Assembly (NCBI GenBank): GCA_039187815.1
Contig: JBCCZI010000007.1
Coordinates: 3,714-67,713, forward strand
DNA: 64,000 nt
DNA from: Thermohalobaculum sp039187815
Lineage (GTDB): Bacteria; Pseudomonadota; Alphaproteobacteria; Rhodobacterales; Rhodobacteraceae
Reading direction: 5' to 3'
In this document: positions 18,249 to 26,384 of the stretch, piece by piece
Position numbering within the stretch: position 1 is the stretch's first letter
Layout: each line of letters starts with the position of its first letter
Translations under genes and position numbers: made by a program
The notes under the pieces: model-generated
Databases searched by the model: none
What the model saw: the letters and a program-made list of their open reading frames with translations, nothing else
Told to the model about the DNA's origin: nothing

Positions 18249-19600
18249 GCCGCACCCTCCGCTGGGTGCGGCATCTCCCCTGGCGCCATGGGGTCGGGCC
18301 CGCGGCCCGACACGGCCTCGGGCCGGAGCCCCGCCAAGCGCCCGCGCCGAACCAGTGGCCGCGCAAAGAGCGCTGCGAGATCGCCGGCTTGCTCATAGCC
18401 ATGGATCGGCGAGAACACGAGCTCGATCGCCCATTTGGTCGTCAGACCCTCCGCCTCGAGCGGATTGGCCAGACCCAATCCACAGACCGTCAGATCCGGT
18501 CGATCCGCCCGGACGCGTGCCAATTGTAGATCGACATCCTGCCCCTCGGCCAAGCGCACCCCGTCGGGCAGACGCGCAAGCTCGGCTGCCATATGGGCGC
18601 GATGGAGATAGGGCACGCCGATCTCGACCGGATCCATGGCGCATTCCTCGTGCAGAAACCGCGCCAAGGGGATCTCGAGCTGGCTGTCGGGCATGAAGAA
18701 GATCCGCTTGCCGGCCAGACGCTCCCGGCTGGCCGCCACCGCCTGTTCTGCCCTCGCGCGGCCCGGGGCCGTGACCGCCTCGAACCGCGCCTGCGGCACC
18801 GCAAAGGCCTCGGCCGCCGCGCGCAGCCAATCGGTCGTGCCGCGCGCGCCAAAGGGAAAGGGTGCTGACAAACACTCGGCCCCGCGCGCGCGCAGCTCCC
18901 GCGCCGTCTGGTTGAGGAAGGGCTGGGCCAGCAGCACACGGCTGCCCGGCCCGATCTTTGGCAACTCATCCGAGCGCCGCGCGGGCAGGAACGAGGCCTC
19001 GATCCCCAATCCCTCAAACAGCCGGGCGAACTGGTCCTCGACCACATCCGGCAAGGCACCGGCCACAAGCAAGCTCGGTCGGCGATCCTCGGCGACCGGT
19101 AACTGTGGCACCAAAGCCGCCAGACAGGCATCTTCGCCCTCTGTGAAGGTGGTCTCGATGCCCGAGCCCGAATAGTTCAGCACCCGGACCCGAGGCGCAT
19201 GCTCGCCGTTCAGGCGCTCTGCCGCCCGCCCGAGATCGAGCTTGATCACCTCGGAGGGGCAGGAGCCCACCAGGAACAGGGTCCGAATGTCAGGCCGCCG
19301 CTCCAGCAACCGCGCCACCACCGCATCGAGTTCGGCATGGGCGTCGGTCATGCCCGCGAGATCCTTCTCCTCCATGATGGCGGTCGCGAAGCGCGGCTCG
19401 GCAAAGATCATCACCCCCGCCGCGGATTGCAGCAGATGGGCGCATGTCCGGCTGCCCACGACCAAAAAGAAGGCGTCTTGGATCTTGCGATGCAGCCAGA
19501 TGATGCCGGTCAGGCCGCAGAACACCTCATGCTGACCGCGCTCCTTGAGGACGGGCGCGGCGGAGCAGCCGGCGGACGGGATGGCATCCGGCCGGGTCAT
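18245..19600 (-). CDS. bchN: Light-independent protochlorophyllide reductase subunit N
   Basis: A 451-aa NifD-like subunit. Diagnostic stretches are KERGQHEVFCGLTGIIWLHRKIQDAFFLVVGSRTCAHLLQSAAGVMIFAEPRF (cluster cysteines) and FLVGSCPSEVIKLDL. It pairs with BchB to bind the 4Fe-4S cluster and protochlorophyllide. It overlaps bchF upstream and bchB downstream by 4 nt each, so the three genes are translationally coupled. Confidence 0.96.
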   Translation of the reverse strand: MTRPDAIPSAGCSAAPVLKERGQHEVFCGLTGIIWLHRKIQDAFFLVVGSRTCAHLLQSAAGVMIFAEPRFATAIMEEKDLAGMTDAHAELDAVVARLLERRPDIRTLFLVGSCPSEVIKLDLGRAAERLNGEHAPRVRVLNYSGSGIETTFTEGEDACLAALVPQLPVAEDRRPSLLVAGALPDVVEDQFARLFEGLGIEASFLPARRSDELPKIGPGSRVLLAQPFLNQTARELRARGAECLSAPFPFGARGTTDWLRAAAEAFAVPQARFEAVTAPGRARAEQAVAASRERLAGKRIFFMPDSQLEIPLARFLHEECAMDPVEIGVPYLHRAHMAAELARLPDGVRLAEGQDVDLQLARVRADRPDLTVCGLGLANPLEAEGLTTKWAIELVFSPIHGYEQAGDLAALFARPLVRRGRLAGLRPEAVSGRGPDPMAPGEMPHPAEGAA

Positions 19601-20115
19601 GCGGGCACCTCCGCCGAGGCGCGCGGGTCCTCAGCCGATGGCGCAGACAGCCGCGCCGCCCTCAGCTTCAGTAGAAACTGCGCCGCGTTCATGACATAGA
19701 TCGCATAGGCCGCAAGCGCGATCGCCATCTGCTCGGCAGGCCCCACGACCGCCGTGAGCAGCGCCACCAGATAGGCGGTGTGCAGCGCGATCACTGCAAA
19801 GCTGACGACATCTTCCCAAAAGAACGCCGGCGCCAGCAGGTATTGCCCGAAGACAACCTTCTCCCAGATCGCGCCCGTGATCATGATCACATAGAGAACA
19901 CCGGTCTTGATCACGATCGAAGTGGTCGCGGCAAAGAGCCCCTCGCCCGTCCAGAGATAGCGCAACACCAGCGCGAGGCTGACCAGAAAAACCAGGAACT
20001 GCAGAGGCGCCAGAACCGCCTGAACCGTGGTCCAGACCGTCGCATCGCGGCGAGCGCGCTCGGCCTTGGTGTAGAGCGGGCGGTGCCGGCTCTGAGCGCT
20101 GCCGGAGCGGAACAT
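19597..20115 (-). CDS. bchF: 3-vinyl bacteriochlorophyllide hydratase
   Basis: A 172-aa membrane enzyme that hydrates the C3 vinyl group on the way to the 3-acetyl group of BChl a. The family core is visible: PLYTKAERARRDATVW, PLQFLVFLVSLALVLRYLWTGEG, IKTGVLYVIMITGAIWEKVVFGQYLLAPAFFWEDVVS and YVMNAAQFLLKLR. It is the first gene of the long minus-strand string that runs to hemA. A PpsR-type half-site and a TTGACA lie about 62-80 nt upstream of its ATG. Confidence 0.95.
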   Translation of the reverse strand: MFRSGSAQSRHRPLYTKAERARRDATVWTTVQAVLAPLQFLVFLVSLALVLRYLWTGEGLFAATTSIVIKTGVLYVIMITGAIWEKVVFGQYLLAPAFFWEDVVSFAVIALHTAYLVALLTAVVGPAEQMAIALAAYAIYVMNAAQFLLKLRAARLSAPSAEDPRASAEVPA

Positions 20116-20176
20116 CTCACCTCCCTGATTGTCGCTTGTTCTGGGCTTCAGGAGCCTAGCGCGGCCTTCGATCGAG

Positions 20177-20194
20177 TGTCAACTTTGATTTACT
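20177..20194. promoter_or_regulatory. PpsR/CrtJ-like half-conserved site upstream of bchF
   Basis: TGT-N12-ACT: one arm fits the TGT-N12-ACA consensus exactly, the other deviates at the last base. It coincides with the TTGACA -35-like element for bchF, so a bound repressor would block the promoter of the bchF-hemA string. Confidence 0.5.
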
Positions 20195-20385
20195 ATTGCG
20201 CCGTCCTGATGGGCCGACTCAGCCACGCCGCTCCCGAGCGTCGCACAGGCGGGCCGGTGGAATTCCCCCGCAAAAATTCTTGCAGCCACCTTTGGCGCCG
20301 GCGAATTGGTCCATAAATGCTATCACCAAAGGGGTTTGCGCCACCCGATCCCGGCTGCAATGCCCCGAGCGGCGCGCGCTTGAAA

Positions 20386-20403
20386 CGTCAAGAGAAATTG
20401 ACA
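20386..20403. promoter_or_regulatory. PpsR/CrtJ-like site upstream of ppaA
   Basis: CGT-N12-ACA, one mismatch from the consensus palindrome. It overlaps the TTGACA proposed as the -35 of the ppaA promoter. It lies 209 bp from the bchF-side site, a spacing that would allow cooperative looping, as described for CrtJ at distant sites. Confidence 0.5.
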
Positions 20404-20566
20404 ATCAAGGCTTTGAATGCTTTCATCGGCCTGCGAGGCGCCTGTTTTGGACGGCCCGCGCGCCCTTGGGCGTGCATCAATCCAGATCATGCGCCAATCG
20501 GGGTGCGGACGACCTGCGCTGCGCTCCTTGAACCGCCCCTAGGGCTGCCCGGGAGGGTCCGTCGGA

Positions 20567-21421
20567 ATGTCTGGCCTGTTGGAGGATCGCACGCGGCGCC
20601 GGCTCGGCATCCAGGCTGCGCCGCCCTCGGGCCGCGGAACGGCGTCCGGCCGCGCTTCCGGCAAGGCGGGCCATACAGATATCCGAGCGCTGCTCGGCAC
20701 CATCGAAAATGAGGTGATCCCGCGACTTCTGCTGACCCATACCATCGCAGCGCACTGCGCGCGGCGGGTCAGCCTCTCGGACGTCGAATCGCTGAGCGGG
20801 TTGGCGATCGATGGCGATGCGACGACGGCGGTCAGTGTTATCGAACGGATGCAGGCCGAGGGGCTGGGCTTCGAGGCGGTCTATATGGATCTGCTCGGTG
20901 GCACGGCGCGCCTTTTAGGCGAGATGTGGGAGCAGGACCGCATCAGCTTCGTGGACGTGACAGTCGGGCTCTGCACACTGCACCAGATCATGTTCCATTT
21001 GGGCACGGAGGACGAGGCGCCCGCCGAGGCGATCGCGGGCCACGCTCTGTTTTCCCCGCTTCCGGGCGAGACCCATGTGTTCGGCTCACTGATCGTGGCG
21101 AAGTTCTTCGCCCGGGCGGGCTGGCGCACATGGACAGAGCTCAGCACCACCGAAGACACGCTCTGTGAGCGACTGGCCGAGACCCCGTTCGATCTTGTCG
21201 GGCTCTCGATCTATGTGGACCGGGATCTCGATCGCCTGCCGGGCGTGATCCAACGTTTGCGCCGCCACGCGGGCCGGGCCGGCACCCGCATTCTGGTGGG
21301 CGGCGGCGCCATCGACCGCAACCCTGGCGTCGCCGAGCAGGCGGGCGCCGATGGGACCGCCCCCGATCCGGCCGGAGCCATCGCTCTTGCCGAACGCTTG
21401 TGCCGGAGTACATCCCGATGA
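20567..21421 (+). CDS. ppaA: PpaA/AerR-type cobalamin-binding antirepressor
   Basis: A 284-aa protein. The N-terminal half has the helical methionine synthase-like cap (YMDLLGGTARLLGEMWEQDRISFVDVTVG), and the second half a Rossmann-like B12-binding fold with GETHVFGSLIVAKFFARAGW and VGLSIYVDRDLDRLPGVIQRLR...ILVGGGAIDRNP. PpaA/AerR proteins bind cobalamin and modulate PpsR/CrtJ in response to light and oxygen. The gene lies directly before ppsR in the same orientation, the usual pairing. The ATG has GGGAGG 10 nt upstream. Confidence 0.9.
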   Translation: MSGLLEDRTRRRLGIQAAPPSGRGTASGRASGKAGHTDIRALLGTIENEVIPRLLLTHTIAAHCARRVSLSDVESLSGLAIDGDATTAVSVIERMQAEGLGFEAVYMDLLGGTARLLGEMWEQDRISFVDVTVGLCTLHQIMFHLGTEDEAPAEAIAGHALFSPLPGETHVFGSLIVAKFFARAGWRTWTELSTTEDTLCERLAETPFDLVGLSIYVDRDLDRLPGVIQRLRRHAGRAGTRILVGGGAIDRNPGVAEQAGADGTAPDPAGAIALAERLCRSTSR

Positions 21422-21480
21422 CGCCGCGACGCGACGGAGGTCATTGCCAAAGCGGCCGGTCGGGGGGGCACTAGGGCGCG

Positions 21481-22914
21481 ATGCTGTCCAGCCAAAAAAC
21501 GATCCAGTTCTCGAAGCCCGAGAACCACCTGCCGAGCAATGACGCCGAAACCCTCGGTGCGATCATTGCGACGGCCTCCGATATTGCTTTGGTGATCGAC
21601 GCTCAGGACAGGATCCAAGACTTCGCAGCCGGGATCGAGGGGATCGAGGGGACGACCTTCTCCGACTGGGTCGGCCGCTCAGTCGAGGACATCGTCACCA
21701 CCGAGAGCCGCCCCAAGATCCGAGAGATGTTGGAGACGGCGCGCCGCGGCGACATCGCGCGCTGGCGCGAGATCAACCACCCCATCACCCTCGACGAAGG
21801 CGATTTTCCCGTGCGCTATTGCGCGGTGCGCGCCGATGAGGGGGGCTCGGTTCTGCTGCTCGGGCGCGATCTGCGGGCGATGGCGGCTCTGCAACGCCGG
21901 TTGGTCAGCGTCCAGCAATCGCTGGAGCGGGACTATGCGCGGCTCCTGCAGATGGAGACGCGGTACCGCCTGCTGTTCCAAAGCGCGACCGAGGCCTTTC
22001 TGATCGTCGACGGCCAGACGCTGCGCATTCTCGAGGCGAATGATGCAGCCGCGGACCTGCTCGGCCGCCCGACCGACGATCTGCTGCGGCGCAAGTTCCC
22101 GTTCGGCTTCTCTGAGGACAGCAGCGCTGCGCTGGACACCGCCCTCACGACCGTGCGCGCCAGCGGGCGCCCCGAGACGATCACCGCCGCCTTTGGCAAA
22201 GATGACCGTGAGATCTCGGTGTTCCTGTCCCTCTTCCGGGTCGACAATGCTCGCCAATACCTCATCCGCCTCACGCCGCCGGGCCAGAGCAGGCTGACAG
22301 CCTCCCAGAGCGAGCGCCAGATCGTTGGCCTGTTCCGCCGCGCATCCGAGGCGATCGTCCTGACCGATGGCGACGGCCGGATCGAATGGGCCAATGACAG
22401 CTTCCTGGATCTGGCCCAGGTCGCCGTCGAGACCCAACTGCGCGGCGAGACGATCGACCGGTTCTTCTCACGCCAAGGGATCGATCTGCCGCTGATTCTC
22501 TCCAACACGCGGGAGAGCGGGCGGCTGCGGTTCTATTCCTCGAGCCTCTCGGGGATGCACGGGCTGATCACCGATATCGAAGTGTCCTGCGTTGCCATTG
22601 CCGATCATGGCCGGCGCGGGTTCGGCTTTGTCTTCCGCAACACGGCGTTCCGTCCGCCCGAGACAGGGTTCGACACCGCAGGGCTGCCGCGCTCAGCCGA
22701 GCAGCTGACGGATCTGATCGGCCGCGTGCCGCTCAAAGATCTCGTGCGCGACACCGTCGACGTGATCGAGCGGCTCTGCATCGAGTCGGCGCTGCGCATG
22801 ACCAACAACAATCGGGCCTCGGCGGCCGATCTGTTGGGGCTCAGCCGCCAGAGCCTCTATGTGAAGCTGCGTCGCTACGGGATCACCGGCCCTTACGACG
22901 ACGACACCGTCTGA
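21481..22914 (+). CDS. ppsR: Photosynthesis gene repressor PpsR/CrtJ
   Basis: A 477-aa transcription factor: an N-terminal PAS domain (about residues 20-120), a Q-linker helix (about 135-160), two further PAS domains (about 160-270 and 280-395) and a C-terminal Fis-type helix-turn-helix (NNRASAADLLGLSRQSLYVKLRRYGI). A Cys just before the HTH (about residue 433, in RLCIESALRMTNNNR) is at the position of the redox-sensitive Cys in known PpsR/CrtJ. The family represses bch, crt and puc promoters through TGT-N12-ACA palindromes, several of which occur in this window. Confidence 0.95.
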   Translation: MLSSQKTIQFSKPENHLPSNDAETLGAIIATASDIALVIDAQDRIQDFAAGIEGIEGTTFSDWVGRSVEDIVTTESRPKIREMLETARRGDIARWREINHPITLDEGDFPVRYCAVRADEGGSVLLLGRDLRAMAALQRRLVSVQQSLERDYARLLQMETRYRLLFQSATEAFLIVDGQTLRILEANDAAADLLGRPTDDLLRRKFPFGFSEDSSAALDTALTTVRASGRPETITAAFGKDDREISVFLSLFRVDNARQYLIRLTPPGQSRLTASQSERQIVGLFRRASEAIVLTDGDGRIEWANDSFLDLAQVAVETQLRGETIDRFFSRQGIDLPLILSNTRESGRLRFYSSSLSGMHGLITDIEVSCVAIADHGRRGFGFVFRNTAFRPPETGFDTAGLPRSAEQLTDLIGRVPLKDLVRDTVDVIERLCIESALRMTNNNRASAADLLGLSRQSLYVKLRRYGITGPYDDDTV

Positions 22915-22964
22915 TCTGCGGCAGGCTGTCCGCCGTCCCTGAATCCACTTGGCCTGACAGGATG

Positions 22965-22982
22965 TGTCATGTTTAATTGACG
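22965..22982. promoter_or_regulatory. PpsR/CrtJ-like site directly before the bchG start
   Basis: TGTCATGTTTAATTGACG, that is TGT-N12-ACG, one mismatch from consensus. It ends one base before the bchG ATG at 22984. It occupies the ribosome-binding region, so either transcription starts upstream and repression acts as a roadblock, or the bchG mRNA is nearly leaderless. Confidence 0.5.
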
Positions 22983-22983
22983 C

Positions 22984-23898
22984 ATGAGCGTCCATGATGT
23001 CACGCCGCCCTCACGTCTGCCCGAGCCCTCCGCGGTGCTCGAGCTTCTGAAGCCGCTCACCTGGTTCGCCCCCATGTGGGCATTTGGCTGTGGTGTGGTC
23101 TCGTCCGGCGCACCGGTGCTGGAGCGCTGGCCGATGGTGCTGGGCGGGCTCCTGCTCGCGGGACCGCTGGTCTGTGCAATGAGCCAGGCGACCAATGACT
23201 GGCATGACCGCCATGTCGACGCGATCAACGAGCCGAACCGACCGATCCCGTCCGGGCGCATTCCCGGCACGTGGGGGTTCCGCATTGCCGTCATCTGGGG
23301 CATGGCGGCCGTTGCCATGGGGGCCGTGCTCGGTCCCTGGGTGCTGGCCGCAGCCCTGCTCGCGATCGCCTGCGCGATCGCCTACAGCGCGCCGCCGCTC
23401 CGGCTGAAGCGCAACGGCTGGTGGAGCTGCCTGGTCTGCGGTCTCTGCTATGAGAGCCTGCCCTGGATCACCGGCGCGGCGGTGATGCGCGAGGCCGCCC
23501 CCGATCCCCGGATCCTGGCGGTGGCCCTCCTCTACGGCCTCGGCGCTCACGGGATCATGACGCTCAACGATTTCAAGGCGATCGAGGGGGATGCCCGGCT
23601 CGGTCTGCGCTCGCTGCCCGTGCAGCTTGGCCCGGCGCGGGCGGCCCAGATTGCCTGTGTCACCATGGCTCTGCCGCAGATGATCGTGGTCGGCCTGCTG
23701 CTGGCCTGGGGGCTGCCCTGGCATGGCGGCATCGTGGCGGTGCTGGTGGCGGCCCAGATCGCGCTGATGCCACGCCTGCTGGCGGATCCCGAGGGGCGGG
23801 CCCCTTGGTACAACGCCACGGGAACGGGGCTCTATGTGCTCGGCATGCTGACCTCGGCGCTGGCGCTCAGCACGGTGATGTCGGAGATCCTCCCATGA
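22984..23898 (+). CDS. bchG: Bacteriochlorophyll synthase (geranylgeranyl transferase)
   Basis: A 304-aa UbiA-superfamily membrane prenyltransferase that esterifies bacteriochlorophyllide a with geranylgeranyl-PP. The first Asp-rich motif NDWHDRHVDAINEPNRPIPSGRI and the second NDFKAIEGDARLGLRSLPVQLG are intact, with about eight membrane helices. No strong Shine-Dalgarno is visible; instead a PpsR-like palindrome abuts the start. The stop overlaps the next gene (ATGA). Confidence 0.95.
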   Translation: MSVHDVTPPSRLPEPSAVLELLKPLTWFAPMWAFGCGVVSSGAPVLERWPMVLGGLLLAGPLVCAMSQATNDWHDRHVDAINEPNRPIPSGRIPGTWGFRIAVIWGMAAVAMGAVLGPWVLAAALLAIACAIAYSAPPLRLKRNGWWSCLVCGLCYESLPWITGAAVMREAAPDPRILAVALLYGLGAHGIMTLNDFKAIEGDARLGLRSLPVQLGPARAAQIACVTMALPQMIVVGLLLAWGLPWHGGIVAVLVAAQIALMPRLLADPEGRAPWYNATGTGLYVLGMLTSALALSTVMSEILP

Positions 23899-25196
23899 CC
23901 CATTCGCCTCTTGGCTGGCTTGGAATACTGCGCCTCGGGCTTGTCCAAACGGCGATCGGCGCGGTGGTCGTGCTGACCAATTCAACGCTCAACCGGGTGA
24001 TGGTCGTCGAGCTCGGCTTGGCCGCCATGCTGCCGGGCCTTCTGATGGGCCTCTACTACGGCGTCGAGCTGTTGCGCCCGCGCTGGGGGTACGGCTCGGA
24101 CATCGCAGGACGGCGCACGCCCTGGATCCTGGGCGGGATTGCGATTTTGGCCCTGGGCGGCGTGGCCGCGGCCGGCGCCACCTGGGTGATGCAGAGCCAT
24201 CTGGCCCTCGGCATCGGCCTGGCGATCCTGGCCTATACGGCCATCGGCATCGGTGTCGGCGCCTCCGGAACGTTGACGCTGACCTTGCTGGCGGTGACCG
24301 TCGCCCCGCGCCGACGTGCGGCGGCCGGCGCCATCGTCTTCCTGATGATGATCGCCGGATTGGCGGTGACGGCAGGGGCGGCGGGCCAGTTTCTGGACCC
24401 CTTCTCCTTTGAGCGCCTTTTGACCGTCAGCGCTTGCGTGGGTGCTGCGGCCTTTGCGCTGGCCATCTTTGCCGTGCGCGGGATCGAGCGGCGCCATGCG
24501 CGGCCGCTTGCGCCCACCACCGAGCGCCCGACACCGTTTCTGCAGGCGCTGCGCTCTGTCTGGCGGGATGAGGAGGCGCGGCGCCTCGCGATCTTCGTCT
24601 TCTGCTCGATGCTCGCCTTCAACATGCAGGATCCGATCCTTGAGCCGTTCGCCGGACTGGTCTTTGGGCTTGATGTCGGGGCCTCGACCGGGCTCGCCGC
24701 GATGCAGCACCAGGGCGTCTTCTGGGGCATGATCGCCGCGGCGGTTGGGCTCTCGGGCCTGCGCCTTGGCACCATGCGGGGCTGGATCGTGACCGGATGC
24801 ACCGGTTCGGCCCTGGCGCTCGCCGCCTTGGCCTGGAGCGGGATGAGCGGGCGCGGCGATCTGCTGACGCCCATCGTCTTTGGCCTGGGCCTTTGCAACG
24901 GTCTGTTTGCGGCGACGGTGATCGGGCAGATGATGGCCTCGGCTGCCGGCGGAGAGCCGGGCCGCGAGGGCACCCGCATCGGCTTTTGGGGCGCTGCCCA
25001 GGCCATCGCCTTTGGCTGCGGGATCCTGGCCGGCGCCGGCGCGGCCGACATCGCCTGCGCCCTCTTGTCGGATGTGGCCTCGGCCTACGGCGTCGTCTTC
25101 TTGATCGAAGCCGTCCTCTTCCTCGCCGCCGCAGCCCTTGCGGCCCGGATCGCCCTGCCCGGCCGACCGGACCCGGCCCTTATGCCAGGAGAATGA
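23895..25196 (+). CDS. PucC/LhaA-family MFS protein between bchG and bchP
   Basis: A 433-aa membrane protein with about 12 hydrophobic helices. It shares the family stretch LTNSTLNRVMVVELGLAAMLPG, PRWGYGSDIAGRRTPWILGG and FNMQDPILEPFAGLVFG with LhaA, which is encoded elsewhere in this window. The bchG-bchP neighbour of this family (orf428/bch2 type) is implicated in pigment or antenna assembly, but its exact role is unclear. The ATG at 23895 overlaps the bchG stop by 4 nt; an earlier in-frame start would be inside bchG. Confidence 0.9.
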   Translation: MTHSPLGWLGILRLGLVQTAIGAVVVLTNSTLNRVMVVELGLAAMLPGLLMGLYYGVELLRPRWGYGSDIAGRRTPWILGGIAILALGGVAAAGATWVMQSHLALGIGLAILAYTAIGIGVGASGTLTLTLLAVTVAPRRRAAAGAIVFLMMIAGLAVTAGAAGQFLDPFSFERLLTVSACVGAAAFALAIFAVRGIERRHARPLAPTTERPTPFLQALRSVWRDEEARRLAIFVFCSMLAFNMQDPILEPFAGLVFGLDVGASTGLAAMQHQGVFWGMIAAAVGLSGLRLGTMRGWIVTGCTGSALALAALAWSGMSGRGDLLTPIVFGLGLCNGLFAATVIGQMMASAAGGEPGREGTRIGFWGAAQAIAFGCGILAGAGAADIACALLSDVASAYGVVFLIEAVLFLAAAALAARIALPGRPDPALMPGE

Positions 25197-25198
25197 CC

Positions 25199-26365
25199 AT
25201 GGAGCGCTATGATGTCGTGATCGTCGGAGGCGGCCCGTCCGGGGCGACGGCCGCGACCGAGCTTGCGACGGCCGGCCGCCACGTGCTGTTGCTCGACCGG
25301 GCCGGGCGGATCAAGCCTTGCGGCGGCGCGGTGCCACCCCGCCTGATCCGCGATTTCGACATCCCCGAATCGCAGATCGTCGCCCGCATTCGCAAGGCGC
25401 GGATGATCTCGCCCTCGGCCCACCATGTCGATATCCCGATCGAGAACGGCTATGTGGGCATGGTCGACCGCGAGCATTTCGATGAGTTTCTGCGTGAGCG
25501 GGCCGCCAATGCCGGGGCCACGCGCCGGACCGCCACGTTCGAGGCCGTGGAGCACACCGATGACGGGCTCACCCTCGTCCGGTTTCGCCAGGGCGGAGAA
25601 ACGCACCGCGTCGCGACCCGTCTGGTCATCGGCGCCGACGGAGCCCGCTCGGGTGTCGCGCGGCAATGCGTGCCGGGCGGCGACACGATCCCTTACGTGA
25701 TCGCCTATCACGAGATCGTCCGCAGCCCCGAGGCCAACTGGGACCCGGCGCGCTGCGATGTGATCTATGACGGCCGGATCTCGCCCGACTTTTATGGCTG
25801 GGTGTTCCCCCATGGGCCGCAGACCTCGGTGGGCATGGGCACGGGCCATCGGGGCTTTGACCTCAAACGGGCGACGGCCGAACTGCGGGTGGCCTCGGGG
25901 CTCGGCTCGGCCGAGACCGTGCGCACCGAGGGCGCGCCGATCCCGCTCAAGCCGCTGAAGCGCTGGGACAATGGCCGCGACGTGGTGCTGGCCGGCGATG
26001 CCGCCGGCGTGGTCGCGCCGTCCTCGGGCGAGGGGATCTACTATGCCATGATCGGCGGGCAGGAGGCGGCCCGGGCCTGCGAGGAGTGCCTGGCCACCGG
26101 CGATGTCCGGGCCCTGCGCGGCGCCCGTAAGCGGTTCCTCAAAGAGCACGGCCGGGTCTTCTGGGTCCTCGGCATCATGCAGAAGTATTGGTACAAGAAC
26201 GACAAACGGCGCGAGAGCTTTGTCAAGATCTGCGAAGACAAGGACGTCCAGCGCCTGACCTTCGAGGCCTATATGAACAAGAAGCTCGTGCACAAAAAGC
26301 CAATGGCCCATGTGCGGATCTTCTTCAAGGATCTGGCGCATCTGATGGGCCTCGCGCGCAGCTGA
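25199..26365 (+). CDS. bchP: Geranylgeranyl reductase
   Basis: A 388-aa FAD-dependent reductase that saturates the geranylgeranyl tail of BChl to phytyl. The N-terminal dinucleotide fold YDVVIVGGGPSGATAATELA, then KPCGGAVPPRLI, VIGADGARSGVAR and DVVLAGDAAGVVAPSSGEGIYYAM are typical. Two ATGs compete: 25193 overlaps the previous stop but has no room for a ribosome site, whereas the ATG at 25199 has AGGAGA 6 nt upstream, so I choose the latter. An apparent upstream extension to 24797 is out of frame with the real preceding gene. Confidence 0.95.
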   Translation: MERYDVVIVGGGPSGATAATELATAGRHVLLLDRAGRIKPCGGAVPPRLIRDFDIPESQIVARIRKARMISPSAHHVDIPIENGYVGMVDREHFDEFLRERAANAGATRRTATFEAVEHTDDGLTLVRFRQGGETHRVATRLVIGADGARSGVARQCVPGGDTIPYVIAYHEIVRSPEANWDPARCDVIYDGRISPDFYGWVFPHGPQTSVGMGTGHRGFDLKRATAELRVASGLGSAETVRTEGAPIPLKPLKRWDNGRDVVLAGDAAGVVAPSSGEGIYYAMIGGQEAARACEECLATGDVRALRGARKRFLKEHGRVFWVLGIMQKYWYKNDKRRESFVKICEDKDVQRLTFEAYMNKKLVHKKPMAHVRIFFKDLAHLMGLARS

Positions 26366-26384
26366 GCGGGGCCGATTGACAGCC

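Larger units (their letters stand above)
20116..20566. promoter_or_regulatory. Divergent regulatory region between bchF and ppaA
   Basis: A 451-nt gap without a convincing gene. It is richer in A/T than its surroundings around 20180-20200 and 20385-20405, where the PpsR-like sites lie. Towards ppaA a TTGACA at 20398-20403 is followed after 17 nt by TTTCAT, a plausible sigma70 promoter. Towards bchF the complement of 20177-20182 reads TTGACA, and a TAGGCT follows after 18 nt. The ppaA leader would be about 130 nt long. No further gene or RNA is recognised here. Confidence 0.6.

Noticed and set aside
24797..25198. N-terminal extension of bchP by about 130 codons
   Set aside because: This part lies inside the PucC-family gene in another frame; the FAD fold starts at the ATG at 25199, which has a good ribosome site.
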